64,000 bases of DNA from Citrus sinensis. Lineage: Eukaryota > Streptophyta > Magnoliopsida > Sapindales > Rutaceae. Within the stretch, counting starts at the first letter, position 1; each line of letters begins with the position of its first letter. Shown in pieces: positions 43,861 through 55,523 of the stretch. A program made the position numbers and the translations under genes. Below the pieces are notes generated by a model that saw only the letters and a program-made list of their open reading frames with translations, was not told where the DNA came from and ran no database searches. The stretch spans positions 15,277,001 through 15,341,000 of the forward strand of contig NC_068561.1 of assembly GCF_022201045.2 (NCBI RefSeq). The letters run 5' to 3'.

Positions 43861-44887
43861 GTCTTGGTGAAAATGCTTATTTATCTCAATTTGGTTCACA
43901 AACTTTAAAGAAAAAATTGTTGTTCAGACAACTAATCGTGACAGACAGATCATTGGCCAAGGTTTTAGGGCTTCTCTGAGGCGAAATGGCGCCATGGTCA
44001 TAATTGACATTAATGGCAAAGTGATTTGGATGACTAGCACAACCTCAAATGGTGCTGATAGAGTAGAGCTTTTGGATACTAGACATCTTGTCCTAAAGGA
44101 CATGCATGGTAAGATTCTATAGCAAAGCTTTGATTTTCTTACTAATACATTCCTTCCTGATCAATTGTTTACAAAGACCACCAACCTGATATCTGGAATA
44201 GGTAATGGAACGTATAGATATTGGTATTTTACTTTATATTTTGATAATGATAATGATAATGTATTGAGGTTTCAAGTGTGTATTGGCTTGATCCTGACTT
44301 CAATGTGTTTCAAATTAGAAGAACAAAGTATATAACACTAGCTGAATAGCTGTTATAGATAACATAGGCAGTTTCTCATCAAGTTACGAATTCAAATTCA
44401 GTGCTATAGGCATGGGTTTTAGGATCAAAAGAAGATTAACAATGGATTACGACAGAAATCTCAGGCTTTGTAGTCTTAAAGAGGTGACGAGATTATGGAT
44501 GATTTCTTGGCAAGCTGGTATGCAGCCTAGTAAAGTACATGGTGTCTGTGGTAAATATGGGATTCTTTACACAACAGTGTTGAAGTGTTCATGCCCATCG
44601 GCGTATAAGGCAACTGAGCTAGTTGATTGGAGTAATAGTTGTAAGCCTAGGTTTAATAGAACTTATTCTTAAAGCTTGATGGAAGTTAAATTCGTAAAGG
44701 TTCCACAAATAGATTTCTATGGTTTTGACCTCAACTACAGTTAGTCTATATCAAAAGAGGCTTGTATGAAATTGTGCTTGGATGACTATCGGTGTTCAAG
44801 GTTTAGCTATAGGCTAATAGGTCTGGGGCTTTGTTTCATAAAACGTGCACCTTTTAATGGCTTCAGGGCTCGAAATTTTGCAAGGCA

Positions 44888-47060
44888 TCACCGTTGATGC
44901 AGAAATCTGGTTAAGCTCGTTGTCAAGACCAGGTGACCACGTCAATACTAGAATTTGTTTTTATGGGAGACGATACTGTTTGCACTTGTTTTCTTTGAGT
45001 AGATGTTGACAACCATGAACATTCCACACTGATCTCACTTGCAATCAAAAATAACAATTAGGGGGCACCGGATATTTTCGGGCGAAAATCCTCCAACGGT
45101 CAAGTTAAATATTGGGTTTCTAGGAAAAACTTGTTTGACAAATTTACGGGGCTTAATTTTAACTACTATAACTAAAGTTTTTTATTTTCCTCCCAGAAAG
45201 AAATGAACTCAAGGAAAGAAATTCTGAAATCAGAGAGACAGAATTTTCCTTTATAGAAATAAGTGTGCCCTAGTTTGGATTTTACAGGGCTTTTATAAGC
45301 AACTGAATATGTCGCACCACCATTAATTCTTGGATGTTAGTGGGTTGGTTGAATGTGTCAATTAAGTAATGGGTAAGTGCGCCAGTTACAAGACAGTTGG
45401 GCGGGTTGATCTGGTAACTATTTGGGTGTAGGCATCATGTCTGGATTTTCTAAGACAATTCGCTGGCCGACCTTTGACCAAGTCTTTGAATCGACCTAAT
45501 TGTGGCTTCTCCTTGTGGGTTCTTTGACCGTCCTCATGCATACGACCAGTTGACTACTTCCTCGAGATGCCACTTCCCGTGATAATTGCTTTTAGAACGA
45601 GGAGGCCACGTTCTGCTCAGGTGTCTATCGGGTAGTGGTGTTTTAACCACCCAAACACTAATCCCGCAATTTCTACTGTTAGGAGTAAAGCGAGAGAAAA
45701 CTAGAAACGAAAAATGTGTTCTGCTAGTTATAGCGACCTGGCTGGTCAAGGTTGTTAATATCCGCAAGACTAGAAAATGTACTCAAAGGTTACCTAATCG
45801 TTTCTGGCCATAAAAATAAGATACGACCAGAAGCGAATATTTCTGTTTTCAAACCATCTCCACTGACTTGACCCCCTGCCACCTCACTTTAAATGTGAGT
45901 GACGTGGCTTATTTTAAGCTAAGCATTTGAACTTTAAAATGGCGGTTTTTGCATTCTCGAGACGTGTCTCTTTAGCTGACGTGCCCGTTACTCGCAGCGT
46001 CTTATTCTCTCTCATTAAGTCCCTAATTCCTTTTCCTTTTCCTTTTCTTTCCCACTCTCCTAAATCGCCCTTTCTTTTCCTCTCGTAAAAAGTAAGAAAT
46101 TTCTCTCCTATCGTCACTACTGCGATTACTACTTCACCAATTACAAGTCGCCCCAGGTACTGCTTCCTGAACCCATCACTGATTGTTGTTGCTTAGATTT
46201 TGCATGGTTGTTTTTGTTTGGATTTCTGGTTTTTTGTTTCTACGATGTCTAAGGCTAAAGAAAAAATAGTAGAAGTTGATTGTGGGGATAAGTTGAGTTT
46301 CTTGCCCGATATGCTCAGAGGACCAATTTTTAATCCTTAGATTCCCTTAGAGAATATAGGCACATCTAGTATCAGAAAAGACCCAAGGAGAATGACCGTC
46401 GAGGTTTCTTCCTCATCTAGCGAGAGCAAATCAAATAGGATTAGTAACGAGGGGGTATCGAGCTCTGATGGAACTTTTAGTTTAGGTAGAACAGAGAACA
46501 TCAATGATGAGGGTAGTAGCAAGGAGGATGCCCCCGAGGAGATCAAACCAGCTAAGAAAGAAAAGTTAGCCATAGAGCTGAAGTCGAGTCCTACCCATAG
46601 ATTATGTGAGATGTAGCCCCACCCAGAAAGACTTGGATAAGCTAAGAGAGGTTTGCAACATTCTTGATGATATCCATCTAACAATTCCTGGTGAAGGAGA
46701 CACCCCTAGCCGTCCCCCTAAAGAATGTGTGACTTTATATTTAGTGTGTTTTAGGCTGAGTGTTAGGCTACCCCTTCAGCCTTATTTTATTAAGGTGTTG
46801 GGTAGAATATATTTAGCTCATGGCCAACTCAACTCAAATGGATGGAGGGTGCTTTCTGGTCTATTCGTGTTTGTGGAGGAGATGTGAGCTGAGTGAACCC
46901 ACTGTTGATGAGATAAATAATTTATATCAGCTGAGGAATAGTCCAAAGGACGCAGCCTGGTATTACTTCATGTCAAGCTCCAAGAAGAGAAAACCTATTA
47001 CAAACATTCCAACCTCATGTGGCAATTGGAAAACCATATATCTAAAATTGCTCGTGACTA
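44888..47060 (+). mobile_element. Gypsy-like fragment replacing the kinase N-lobe of the pseudogene
   Basis: Both junctions are set by loss and return of homology to the intact kinase. The left part (44888-46140) has LTR-like features, such as GGGGGCACCGGA followed by CTCCAACGGTCAAG. A decayed open frame follows from 46245. No LTR pair or target duplication was found, so the fragment is probably truncated and the insertion was accompanied by a deletion of about 1.8 kb of the host gene (judged against the intact copy). Confidence 0.6.
46245..47055 (+). pseudogene. Transposase_28-like (putative gypsy-type) gag remnant
   Basis: ATG at 46245 (MSKAKEKIVEV) with an early TAG near 46338, then a Ser/Glu-rich stretch, then in shifted frames PLQPYFIKVLGRIYLAHGQL followed by NGWRVLSGLFVF. 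This resembles the N-terminal domain found in plant putative gypsy-type transposon proteins (Transposase_28). There are several frame breaks, so it is not functional. Confidence 0.5.
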
Positions 47061-47490
47061 AGGCTGCTAACTTTAGTCCAGCCAAGTTGTCTTAGAGGGG
47101 CAATAATAGTTCTCAATTCTCTCGGACTCAATGAACAAAAGGTTACATAGCTCCAGAGTGGGCCTCAGATATTCCCATCATTGCCAAAGTTGATGTGTAC
47201 AGTAATGGAGTTGTGGTTCTTGCGATGGTGAAAGAATTCAGCTTTCAAACTGGGTGGTAAGAGGATGGTGAAGGGCAGGAAGCAGAGTTGAAAAGATTTG
47301 TCAAGGAAGTGAAAAAGAAAATTCTATATGGAGAGGAAGCATGGATAGAGGAAATAGTGGATCCAAGATTGAAAGGAAATTTTAACATGAACCAGGCTGC
47401 AACTTTGATTGGAATTGGGATATCCATGTGGAAGAAGATCGAAGCAAAAGACCAACAATGAATTCAGTAGTCCATTTTAGAATGTGAAAC

Positions 47491-48885
47491 TGAGTTTGAA
47501 ATTCACATTACAGACGATCACAATTCCATTTGAGCTTTTTTTTTTTTTTTTTGGTGCCTTCACGACAAGAACAATTTAAATATGTAAAATCAACTGATGG
47601 CATATCTACAAGTGATATAAGAATTAATAATAGAATGGTTAATATTTGCCTTCACTAATATTTTAGAATGAAACAATTTTCATTTGATTATATGATGAAA
47701 TATCATCAATAGAAGAGAAACATGTACTTATTTCGAATAGATATGGAAGAAACCTGGGAACTACTGTCCAAAGAAATGCGAAATCCAAAAGAAAAAGGAA
47801 AAACAACGAAAGAAAAGGAGACGGAATCAAAATCAATGTTTTTTGGCTATTTGGAGTCCCCGTGAACATAAAGTTATTAGCATTTCATCCAATCAAAGGA
47901 ATAAATATCTGATAACAAATAAGGTTTCAAGTCTACTTGTAGTTTTGTTTTGATTGGCAAGGAATACCACTTCCCAGTGAAGGAGGATTAGGTAGAGATA
48001 AATTGACCATCGACAGTCAGAAAACTTCAAACAACACAATGGCATCTGCCAAGAAGAATTTAAAAAATAGGTAGTCGACAAATAAGTATACTAGAATATT
48101 AAATTCATACTCGATAAATTGACAATTTCGATTAAATAATAGTTTTTGTCCTTCCCAACTTCGGGTGACTGATAAATTAATAATTCGATAAATTTATTAA
48201 ATAATTATTTTTTAAAAACATCTTATTTCTTATATTGGCATAATGTTTTTAATATTTCATCTATCAATATTGTTTTCTTTACACCTTTTAGATGAGAAGC
48301 TATTACTGTGTAAATAACAGAGAGATTGACATAATATATAATCGTGATCAAACCACATAATCTACTAAAGGATTATCAAGTAATTGATTCACTTAATTAG
48401 GATGAAATCGTAATCGTGTCATATATCTTGGCAGAATCAATCACCGACCCATGTGGATAGACATGTATAATTGATGCATTAGCATTGCATTATTGATACA
48501 CAGAGTCATAGCAAAAGGCTCTTGAAGATTTAAACAGTTGTTTCATAAATAAGTTGGTTAATAGTGGTCAATCAATCACCGACCCCATGTTTTCGAATCA
48601 AATTATAAATAAAATGAAGCCTCCAATTCTGAATAGAGGGAACAAAACAGGAAAGTAGATGGGGTCCATTTTTTTCATTGAATGCCAAAGCCAGTTGCAA
48701 CTTGCAAGAATTATGGGCTAAAAATGATAATGCAATAGCCACTTGCTATTTGGTCAGAAAATAAAATTTCGTCTGCATATATTTCAACACTTGGACACAA
48801 GACAAGCACTCTCATTTTCCTTTACCGAACTTCAGAAACCAGAAACATTAGCCTGGATCTATTATATCTCTTCCAGAATCCAAAA
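47491..48885. other. Spacer between S-domain pseudogene and the second intact kinase
   Basis: 47570-48060 matches 29190-29620 (3' flank of the first kinase). 48520-48645 matches the relic promoter block at 29640-29765. The stretch up to 48885 is the presumed promoter and 5' UTR of the kinase at 48886. No gene was seen. Confidence 0.65.
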
Positions 48886-51300
48886 ATGGGATTTCCTTGT
48901 TTGTTCGTTCTGCTGATACTTGCACCAACTGTGGCATGGTCTCAAGCATGGTCTCAGGGGATACCGAGATTAACCCGTGGAAACTCCTTGGCTGTTGAAA
49001 AAGAGAATGATTTCCTGGTTTCACCAAATGGTACATTCTCTAGTGGATTTTACAAGGTTGGCACGAATGCATACTGTTACTCAATCTGGTTCACAAACTC
49101 TGTCAACAGAACTGTGGTTTGGATGGCCAACAGAGACCGGCCAGTTAATGGAAAACGTTCCAAGCTAACCCTTCAAAGAAATGGAAACCTGGCCTTGACT
49201 GATAAAGATAGTTCTGTCGTTTGGTCAACCAACACATTCACAGATGAAGGTGTCCAAGCACAGCTTCTTGAAACGGGAAATTTAGTATTGGTCAATGAAG
49301 CCAATACAACCATCTGGAAGAGTTTTGATTCCCCTACAGATACACTGCTTCCATCTCAGCTGCTTACCAAGAATACAACCTTGGTCTCCATGAGAAGTCC
49401 AGGTACATACTTATCAGGATTCTATAACTTGAAATTTGATGACAATAACATTTTGGATCTCATCTTTAATGGTCCTTTAATATCAAGTATCTACTGGCCA
49501 AACTCAGCGTTTACAGTATTTTTAAATGGAAGAACGCCTTACAATAGCTCTAGACGAGCATATGTAAATGCTAGTGGACTGTTTAGATCAAGTGATACGT
49601 TCAAATTCAATGCATCCGACTATGGAGTTGGTCCAAAAAGGAGATTAACATTAGATTACGATGGAATCCTGAGATTATATAGCTTCGATGAGCCAACCAG
49701 GCTATGGAAAATCTCATGGTTGCCTGCTGGCTTAGATAATTGCACGGTTCATGGATTGTGCGGTCCAAATGGTATATGTGTTAACCGCCCACGGCAAAAA
49801 ACTTGCATTTGCCCTAATGGTTTCAGAAGAAATGATCCTTCAGATTGGATCAAGGGCTGCTCTCCTCTGTTTAATCTGTCTTGTGATCGAAATGAATTGG
49901 ACTTCATGGAGCTTCCTAACACAGATTACTATGGATATGACTTAGTCACCTATGGCATTGGCATTTCCTTACAAGAATGCAGGAATCGATGTCTAAGTGA
50001 TTGCAAATGCAAGGGATTTGGATATTCAACAGATGGACAAGGAGAATGTTTTCCTAAAGGCAATCTCCTGAATGGTCACAATATGCCCGGTAAATATGTC
50101 AGTATGCATATCAAGATTCCCAGAGGAAAAATTAACTCTTCCGCAGAACTCGAAATGGCAAGGATAAATTATTTGAACTGCTCAGCAGCAGCAGTCGTTC
50201 TTGGAGGTGATAATGCTAATGGAGAAAAACCCACTAAGAACCGGTACATGAAGTATTTAATTTCACTTGCGGGCTCGTTTGCAGTCATTGAAACGGTCTT
50301 CATTTCTTTAGGATGGTGGTATGTTTTCAGAAGGCACGTTCATGAGGAATTGGCCAATCTGGGTTGCATCGTACTTGCCTTGGGCTTCAAACGGTTCACT
50401 TATGCAGAGCTCAAAAGGGCGACAAGGAACTTCAAACAAGAGGTTGGAAAGGGTGGTTTCGGGAGCGTTTTCAGGGGGGTCCTTGACGACGAAAGAGTTG
50501 TTGCTGTTAAGAGACTAGAAGGCGTCTTGCAAGGAGATGCAGAATTTTGGGCAGAGGTTAGCATCATTGGGAGGATCAATCACAGGAATTTGGTCAAACT
50601 GCAGGGGTTCTGCGCTGAGAATGAGCACAAGCTGTTAGTCTACGAGTATGTTGAGAATGGTTCATTGGATAAACTATTGTTCAATGATCCAGGCACAGCC
50701 AGCATATTACAATGGGATCAAAGATACAACATTGCGGTAGGAACAGCAAAGGGCTTGTCGTATTTACATGAAGAATGTTTAGAGTGGGTTCTGCACTGTG
50801 ATGTGAAGCCTCAAAACATACTACTGGATGATCAGTTTGAACCAAAAGTGGCAGATTTTGGTCTATCAAAGCTATTCAAGGAAAGGCATGACACAAAGTT
50901 TTCGCGAGTGCGTGGAACGAGGGGATACTTGGCTCCTGAGTGGATGATGAACCTGAAGATTGATGCAAAAGCAGATGTTTACAGCTACGGCATTGTTCTG
51001 TTGGAGCTACTGACTGGGAAAAGCGCTTCTGACTATCTTTCAGCTTCTGTTTCGGATAGTAGTTACTGCAACCATTTGGTGCAATGGGTGGCTAAGCAGA
51101 TGGAACAAGAAGGATTAGAGAAAATAATTGATCCAAGATTGAACGATGTGTACGACAGGGAGAAGCTTGACAGAATGGTGAAAGTTGCTCTCCTTTGCGT
51201 TGCAGAAAATCGTGATACAAGGCCTCCAATGAGCAAAGTGGTGAAGCTTCTCACAGCACATGATCATGAATCAAGCCAAGATGAGAGCATTAGTGATTGA
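48886..51300 (+). CDS. G-type lectin S-receptor-like Ser/Thr kinase (ZmPK1-like), intronless
   Basis: 804 aa. A signal peptide (FLVLLILAPTVAWS-like, residues 4-19) is followed by a B-lectin domain (YSIWFTNSVNRTVVWMANRDRPV; ETGNLVL). The S-locus region leads to an EGF-like cluster (CTVHGLCGPNGICVNRPRQ) and a PAN domain (residues about 345-415). The transmembrane helix is near 456-480 (AGSFAVIETVFISLGWWYVF). The kinase has GKGGFGSVFRG (~520), VAVKRL, HCDVKPQN (~636), ADFGLSKLF and GYLAPEW. It is of the non-RD class. It is a clear but diverged paralogue of the gene at 26705, with the same lengths of all parts. The gene is intact and probably a plasma-membrane receptor with unknown ligand. Confidence 0.93.
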   Translation: MGFPCLFVLLILAPTVAWSQAWSQGIPRLTRGNSLAVEKENDFLVSPNGTFSSGFYKVGTNAYCYSIWFTNSVNRTVVWMANRDRPVNGKRSKLTLQRNGNLALTDKDSSVVWSTNTFTDEGVQAQLLETGNLVLVNEANTTIWKSFDSPTDTLLPSQLLTKNTTLVSMRSPGTYLSGFYNLKFDDNNILDLIFNGPLISSIYWPNSAFTVFLNGRTPYNSSRRAYVNASGLFRSSDTFKFNASDYGVGPKRRLTLDYDGILRLYSFDEPTRLWKISWLPAGLDNCTVHGLCGPNGICVNRPRQKTCICPNGFRRNDPSDWIKGCSPLFNLSCDRNELDFMELPNTDYYGYDLVTYGIGISLQECRNRCLSDCKCKGFGYSTDGQGECFPKGNLLNGHNMPGKYVSMHIKIPRGKINSSAELEMARINYLNCSAAAVVLGGDNANGEKPTKNRYMKYLISLAGSFAVIETVFISLGWWYVFRRHVHEELANLGCIVLALGFKRFTYAELKRATRNFKQEVGKGGFGSVFRGVLDDERVVAVKRLEGVLQGDAEFWAEVSIIGRINHRNLVKLQGFCAENEHKLLVYEYVENGSLDKLLFNDPGTASILQWDQRYNIAVGTAKGLSYLHEECLEWVLHCDVKPQNILLDDQFEPKVADFGLSKLFKERHDTKFSRVRGTRGYLAPEWMMNLKIDAKADVYSYGIVLLELLTGKSASDYLSASVSDSSYCNHLVQWVAKQMEQEGLEKIIDPRLNDVYDREKLDRMVKVALLCVAENRDTRPPMSKVVKLLTAHDHESSQDESISD

Positions 51301-52292
51301 TGAGTAATTTCAATGTATTAGTAATTGGACTCCTGAACTTTTTACCCTCATTACACTTTACTGTACTGCTTGTTTATTGGATTATTAATGTATGAAACTC
51401 GAGCATGAAACGACTTTGCGGCTTATACTCTTCTTTTCTTTTTTTTTTTTCTTTTTTCACTCATTCAAATGAGAAAAAACAAACCAACACCTTACTCACG
51501 TGTTAGAAATTGACACCATCAACTTGTCAATATAATAGCTATTATGGTCAAAAAAGCATTAACTGGACATGTCGACAATAATATTAAAAAATAATTTGAC
51601 CATCACAACTATGAAAAAGATTTTTTTTTTTTTTTTAAAAAAAAGCAATTCGAGGACCATGGTTGTGGACCTTTTGTTGTCTTGCTGTCGAGTTGGGGCT
51701 GACCTTTTTTACTCAAAGAAAGTCCACTGTCACTGGCGTTCGCCGTTCGGGGCTACAATAAGCAACGCGCAGAATTCTCACTTGTCCGTTTGCACATGGT
51801 GCGCAATTTAGCAGAACCCTACAGATGTCCGCACGTGCGACGACAAGACAACAATGTCAAGTGAAAACAAATGTAAAAACAGCAAAACATAGTAAACATG
51901 GAAGTAGCGCCACAACAGAACACAACACTTGATACTTCGTAACAGGTTAACAACTCCCCTCACGCTCACTCTCACTCTCACAGAAGCTCGAAAGCCAGAG
52001 AAACCCAAACGCTAACATCTGTCTCTTTATTTAGGGCGAATCACTTGCGCTCTGAGTCGCTGCGCCGCCTCCATTTTAAACCCTAAAATAAAAATAAAAA
52101 ATAAAAAAAGAGAATCATTTCCAGCAATCAAACAAAAAACAGCCTCAGTTCACTCAAAGTCCACTTTAAAAAAGAAAAAAAGTTTATTTTTCATTTTTTA
52201 TTAGATTTCTGTTTATTGTGTCGTAGGGAAGAATTGAATCTTTATTCGTCGACTTGCCTTTTTCTCTGAGTTCAAATATTGGAGAAGCAAGC
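51301..52292. other. Intergenic region with RETICULATA promoter/5' UTR
   Basis: The first part is the 3' flank of the kinase, with T and A runs (51430-51460, 51617-51636). The region upstream of 52293 contains AAACCCTAAAAT (about 52078), a motif common near plant gene starts, and A-rich leader sequence. No other gene was seen. Confidence 0.5.
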
Positions 52293-54954
52293 ATGGCTGG
52301 TTGTGTATCGGGTTTTGGAGGATTATCTCACGTTGTGAATGTGGGAAACGAGGTCGTTTTGGGGAAGATATGGAGTCAGAGTTCGGTTTTTTGTAAGGTT
52401 AGATTCAAAAAGTTTGTAAAAGAGGTGTATTTGCCACATGTCTCTGTGAAAGGAAAACAGATGCGGCTTGTTGCGATGAGTAGTAATATGTCAGAGTCAT
52501 CAGCTGAGCTACAATCTGGTGTGGCTTCAAGTGTAGAAAGAAAGGAAGGAAATGTTGGTGGTGTAGGAAAGGATGTAAAAGTTTTGGAGAATGATTATGA
52601 GATAAAAACTGGTAGTGATGGTAATGGTGGAAATGGGAGATTTAACAACGGTGGAGGAGGAGGAGGAGGAGGAGGAGGAGGCAGTGGGGGAGGAAATGGG
52701 GATGACAGCGAACAAAATGATTACGAAGAGAGGGAATTCGGACCCATTATGAAATTTGAGGAGGTTATGAAAGAGGTGGAAGCTCGAGGGGCTAGTCTTC
52801 CTTCAGATATGTTTGAGGCTGCCAAGAGTGTGGGGATTCGCAAGTTGCTTCTACTTCGATATTTTGACCTGCAGGTACTTAAATTTCAAGAGTTTGAATT
52901 ATATGCGCATTTTCTATTTGTTTTTGTGATTGCTTTGACCTGATGTTTCGGCTTTAGGGGTCGAGCTGGCCTTTGGGATTTCTGATGAAGTCATGGGCCA
53001 TGCTGCGAAACAGAATGTTGGCTGATCCATCTTTCCTTTTCAAGATTGGAACTGAGGTTTGTTGACCTTGTTTTGATATATTCTTCATGCAAACTGTGTT
53101 TGTAACCGAGTGGTAGAACATTTTTTTGTGGTTTATTTTTGAAATTATTTTATGTTTCCACCAACCCGTGCATTAATATGATTGCTCGAGTATTAATTGT
53201 TTGGGGAATATGATCTGCTAAGAACAAATATATGGAAGAAAGAAAGAAATTACTCATCCTGTTGGAGCTGTGTAATGTCAAAGAGCACTTGTATTGTGGA
53301 TTTTATTGCCAGTATTTATCTGGATACTTACTGGTATTTACTTGATGCAGATTGTCATTGATTCTTGTTGTGCTACACTTGCGGAAGTTCAAAAGAGGGG
53401 CAAAGACTTCTGGGCAGAATTTGAGTTGTATGTTGCAGATCTTTTGGTTGGTGTGGTGGTTAACATTGCTTTGGTTGGTATGTTGGCACCTTATGTGCGC
53501 ATTGGGCAACCATCTGTTTCTAAAGGATTCCTTGGACGCATCCAACATGCTTATGGAGCTCTTCCCAGCAGGTTAATAGTTCATGCTTATAACAATTAGT
53601 CTTATCTTCAATCCTCTTGTGTCCTGACATGGTTAGGTTGCCTAGTAATATGTTTCAATACTAGTTCAGTTTCTGAAGTGATCATTTTTTTTGCAGCGTA
53701 TTTGAAGCTGAAAGGCCAGGGTGTAGATTTTCTGTGAACCAGAGAATTGCAACATATTTTTTTAAGGTCAGATTGGCATGTATGTCGACTGATCTATAGT
53801 GGACATATTGTTAGGGTGTCATTATTAATTTACATATTATGTTTTCAGGGTATTTTGTACGGATCAGTTGGGTTTGGATGTGGTATTATAGGCCAAGGCA
53901 TTGCAAATGTAATAATGACTGCCAAGAGGTTTGCTTCTACTATCTTTTTAGATCTTTCCTGTATCACCTTATTCTTGCTCTGATATTTAACAAGTCATTT
54001 GAATGGATATTCCCTTTCACTATTCAAAAATCCTTTTGTTGCCCTGTGAGTACAGCGTGATATTTGCCTCTTAAGAGGTTCTTCCAGATGACTTTTCATT
54101 TTTATTGACAAAACTTTGTCTGATCAGAGAACCATTGAAATTCGTGCTAATAACTGCTAAAGTAATTACAATACGTTCTTGTTCTATTGATACATGACAA
54201 CTTCTTTTGAAAACAAGGAAACCATCAATAAAAACAAATATTATTCAACAAATCGATAAAGGATATGCTTGCTATTGCCAGTGTAAAATTATGCTAAACT
54301 GTACTACTATATTCCTGCCAAGACTCAGTATTAGAAAGTAGAAGAATTGCCATGTTATTGCTACAACTATTTATCTCGTTGTAGTTTAGTGACTTTGAGT
54401 TTCCATCTTGATGCTGAGATGGTATAGCTCTAAATTAGTATGTATGATAGTTTGGAATTTCACGTGTCATGCCTTATGATTATATTTGTATATTTTACAG
54501 AAACTGAGCTGCTATGGTATTTTTCTGTAATGAAGTGACAGCTTATTGTTAACTTTACATCTTTCTGTCTTCTTGAATTCAATGGCTCATTGTATCTTTC
54601 TATCTCAGGAGCATAAATAAATCAGAAGAGGACATACCCGTGCCACCTCTTCTGAAAAGTGCAGCTCTTTGGGGTATGCTTGCTTATTTATTCATGCTCT
54701 CACCCTATTTGGAGTCAACTTTCTTTCCTAACTGAATCTCCTTCCTCTCCAAACTTGCAGGTGTTTTTCTTGCAGTTTCTTCAAATACCCGTTATCAAGT
54801 CATCAATGGACTGGAACGTTTGGTAGAAGCATCACCCTTGGCGAAGCAGGTTCCACCCGTTGCAATGGCTTTCACAGTTGGAGTGCGATTTGCCAACAAC
54901 ATTTACGGCGGAATGCAGTTTGTGGATTGGGCCAGATGGAGTGGGGTGCAATAA
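52293..54954 (+). CDS. RE: RETICULATA (DUF3411) chloroplast membrane protein, 7 exons
   Basis: Exons are 52293-52874, 52958-53056, 53351-53571, 53697-53766, 53849-53928, 54609-54673 and 54761-54954; all junctions are GT-AG and the phases join to 436 aa. The ATG giving MAGCVSGFGG was preferred over an upstream TTG. The N-terminal ~75 residues look like a chloroplast transit peptide. A Glu/Gly-rich linker with an unbroken Gly run encoded by GGA repeats precedes the conserved part (FGPIMKFEEVMKE, then RKLLLLRYFDLQ, RNRMLADPSFLFKIG and ADLLVGVVVNIALVGMLAPY), which ends NNIYGGMQFVDWARWSGVQ. Length, exon pattern and motifs fit Arabidopsis RETICULATA/LCD1, an envelope protein whose loss gives pale, reticulate leaves. 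The molecular function is unsettled in general; a transport or metabolite-balance role has been proposed. Confidence 0.9.
52640..52700 (+). repeat. GGN microsatellite coding poly-glycine in RETICULATA
   Basis: A run of GGA/GGT/GGC codons gives about a dozen consecutive Gly residues in the linker between transit peptide and conserved domain. It lies in frame and is likely to vary in length between alleles. Confidence 0.85.
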
Positions 54955-55253
54955 CTGACTGCTTAAATTGAATTGAGGAAGACTCATTAGTTTTCTCTAA
55001 AAGTCAATTGGATGTTTAAAAATCCTTAAATTGAACTGTTGCTTGTGTAAATTCACAGGCACTGGCAGAGGGAGAAGCTGCCACCATTATAAGTTTTTTA
55101 TTGTGGCTTGTTCTGCCGGAGAAATTTTGTATTTGTTTCTGCTACTAGAGCACCAGTGAGGAAGTTCACCTTCTCAATTATATGGAACAAATTGAATTCT
55201 TGATTTTTGTTTCGATGGCATTTACGAATGAAAGTACGAAATAATAAAAATAA

Positions 55254-55520
55254 GGGTGTGTTTGGGATTGAGGTGTTATATCTTTTAAGTTATAGTTGTT
55301 GTACAAAAAAAAAATTATAATTATGAAACAAAAATTAGTAATATGTAGTCAACATAAATTTTAAATAATTATTTTGATAAAATTATTAAAGATATAATAT
55401 ATTTTTTATCATACAAGTGAAAAATTTTATCAGTATACCTTGCAATTATAAGTTACAACAGTTAGTTTAGTGTTGTACCTTTTAAGTTATAACTGTCTAA
55501 CTTCAATTTCAAACGCACTC
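55254..55520. mobile_element. Tourist-like MITE (PIF/Harbinger), 267 bp
   Basis: Imperfect terminal inverted repeats GGGTGTGTTTGGGATTGAGG and its counterpart (GAGTGCGTTTGAAATTGAAG on the other strand) are flanked by TAA on both sides (55251-55253 and 55521-55523). The GGGTGTGTTTGG start and the TAA duplication are typical of Tourist elements. Subterminal TTTTAAGTTATA occurs near each end. It lies about 300 bp past the RETICULATA stop. Confidence 0.8.
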
Positions 55521-55523
55521 TAA

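Larger units (their letters stand above)
36934..47490 (+). pseudogene. S-domain receptor kinase pseudogene in three pieces
   Basis: The ATG at 36934 starts MFPNFPS like the intact gene at 26705. Codon 20 is TAA where the intact gene has CAA, and the frame is then open to 37107 (TFTCGFYS). Copia-3 interrupts here. The lectin, EGF-like and PAN parts resume at 43861 (GENAYLS...) with several stops and indels and run to about 44887. Then 2.2 kb of foreign sequence takes the place of the transmembrane helix and the N-lobe through the catalytic loop. The kinase C-lobe resumes near 47061 (AKLS, GYIAPEWAS, EEIVDPRLKG) and decays to about 47490. The upstream region 35840-36930 matches 26180-26704, so this is a tandem duplicate of the 26705 gene. 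Confidence 0.92.

Noticed and set aside
45534-46117. Open frames of 67-77 codons between the pseudogene halves
   Set aside because: They have no recognisable domain and lie in the probable LTR/leader of the inserted gypsy-like fragment.
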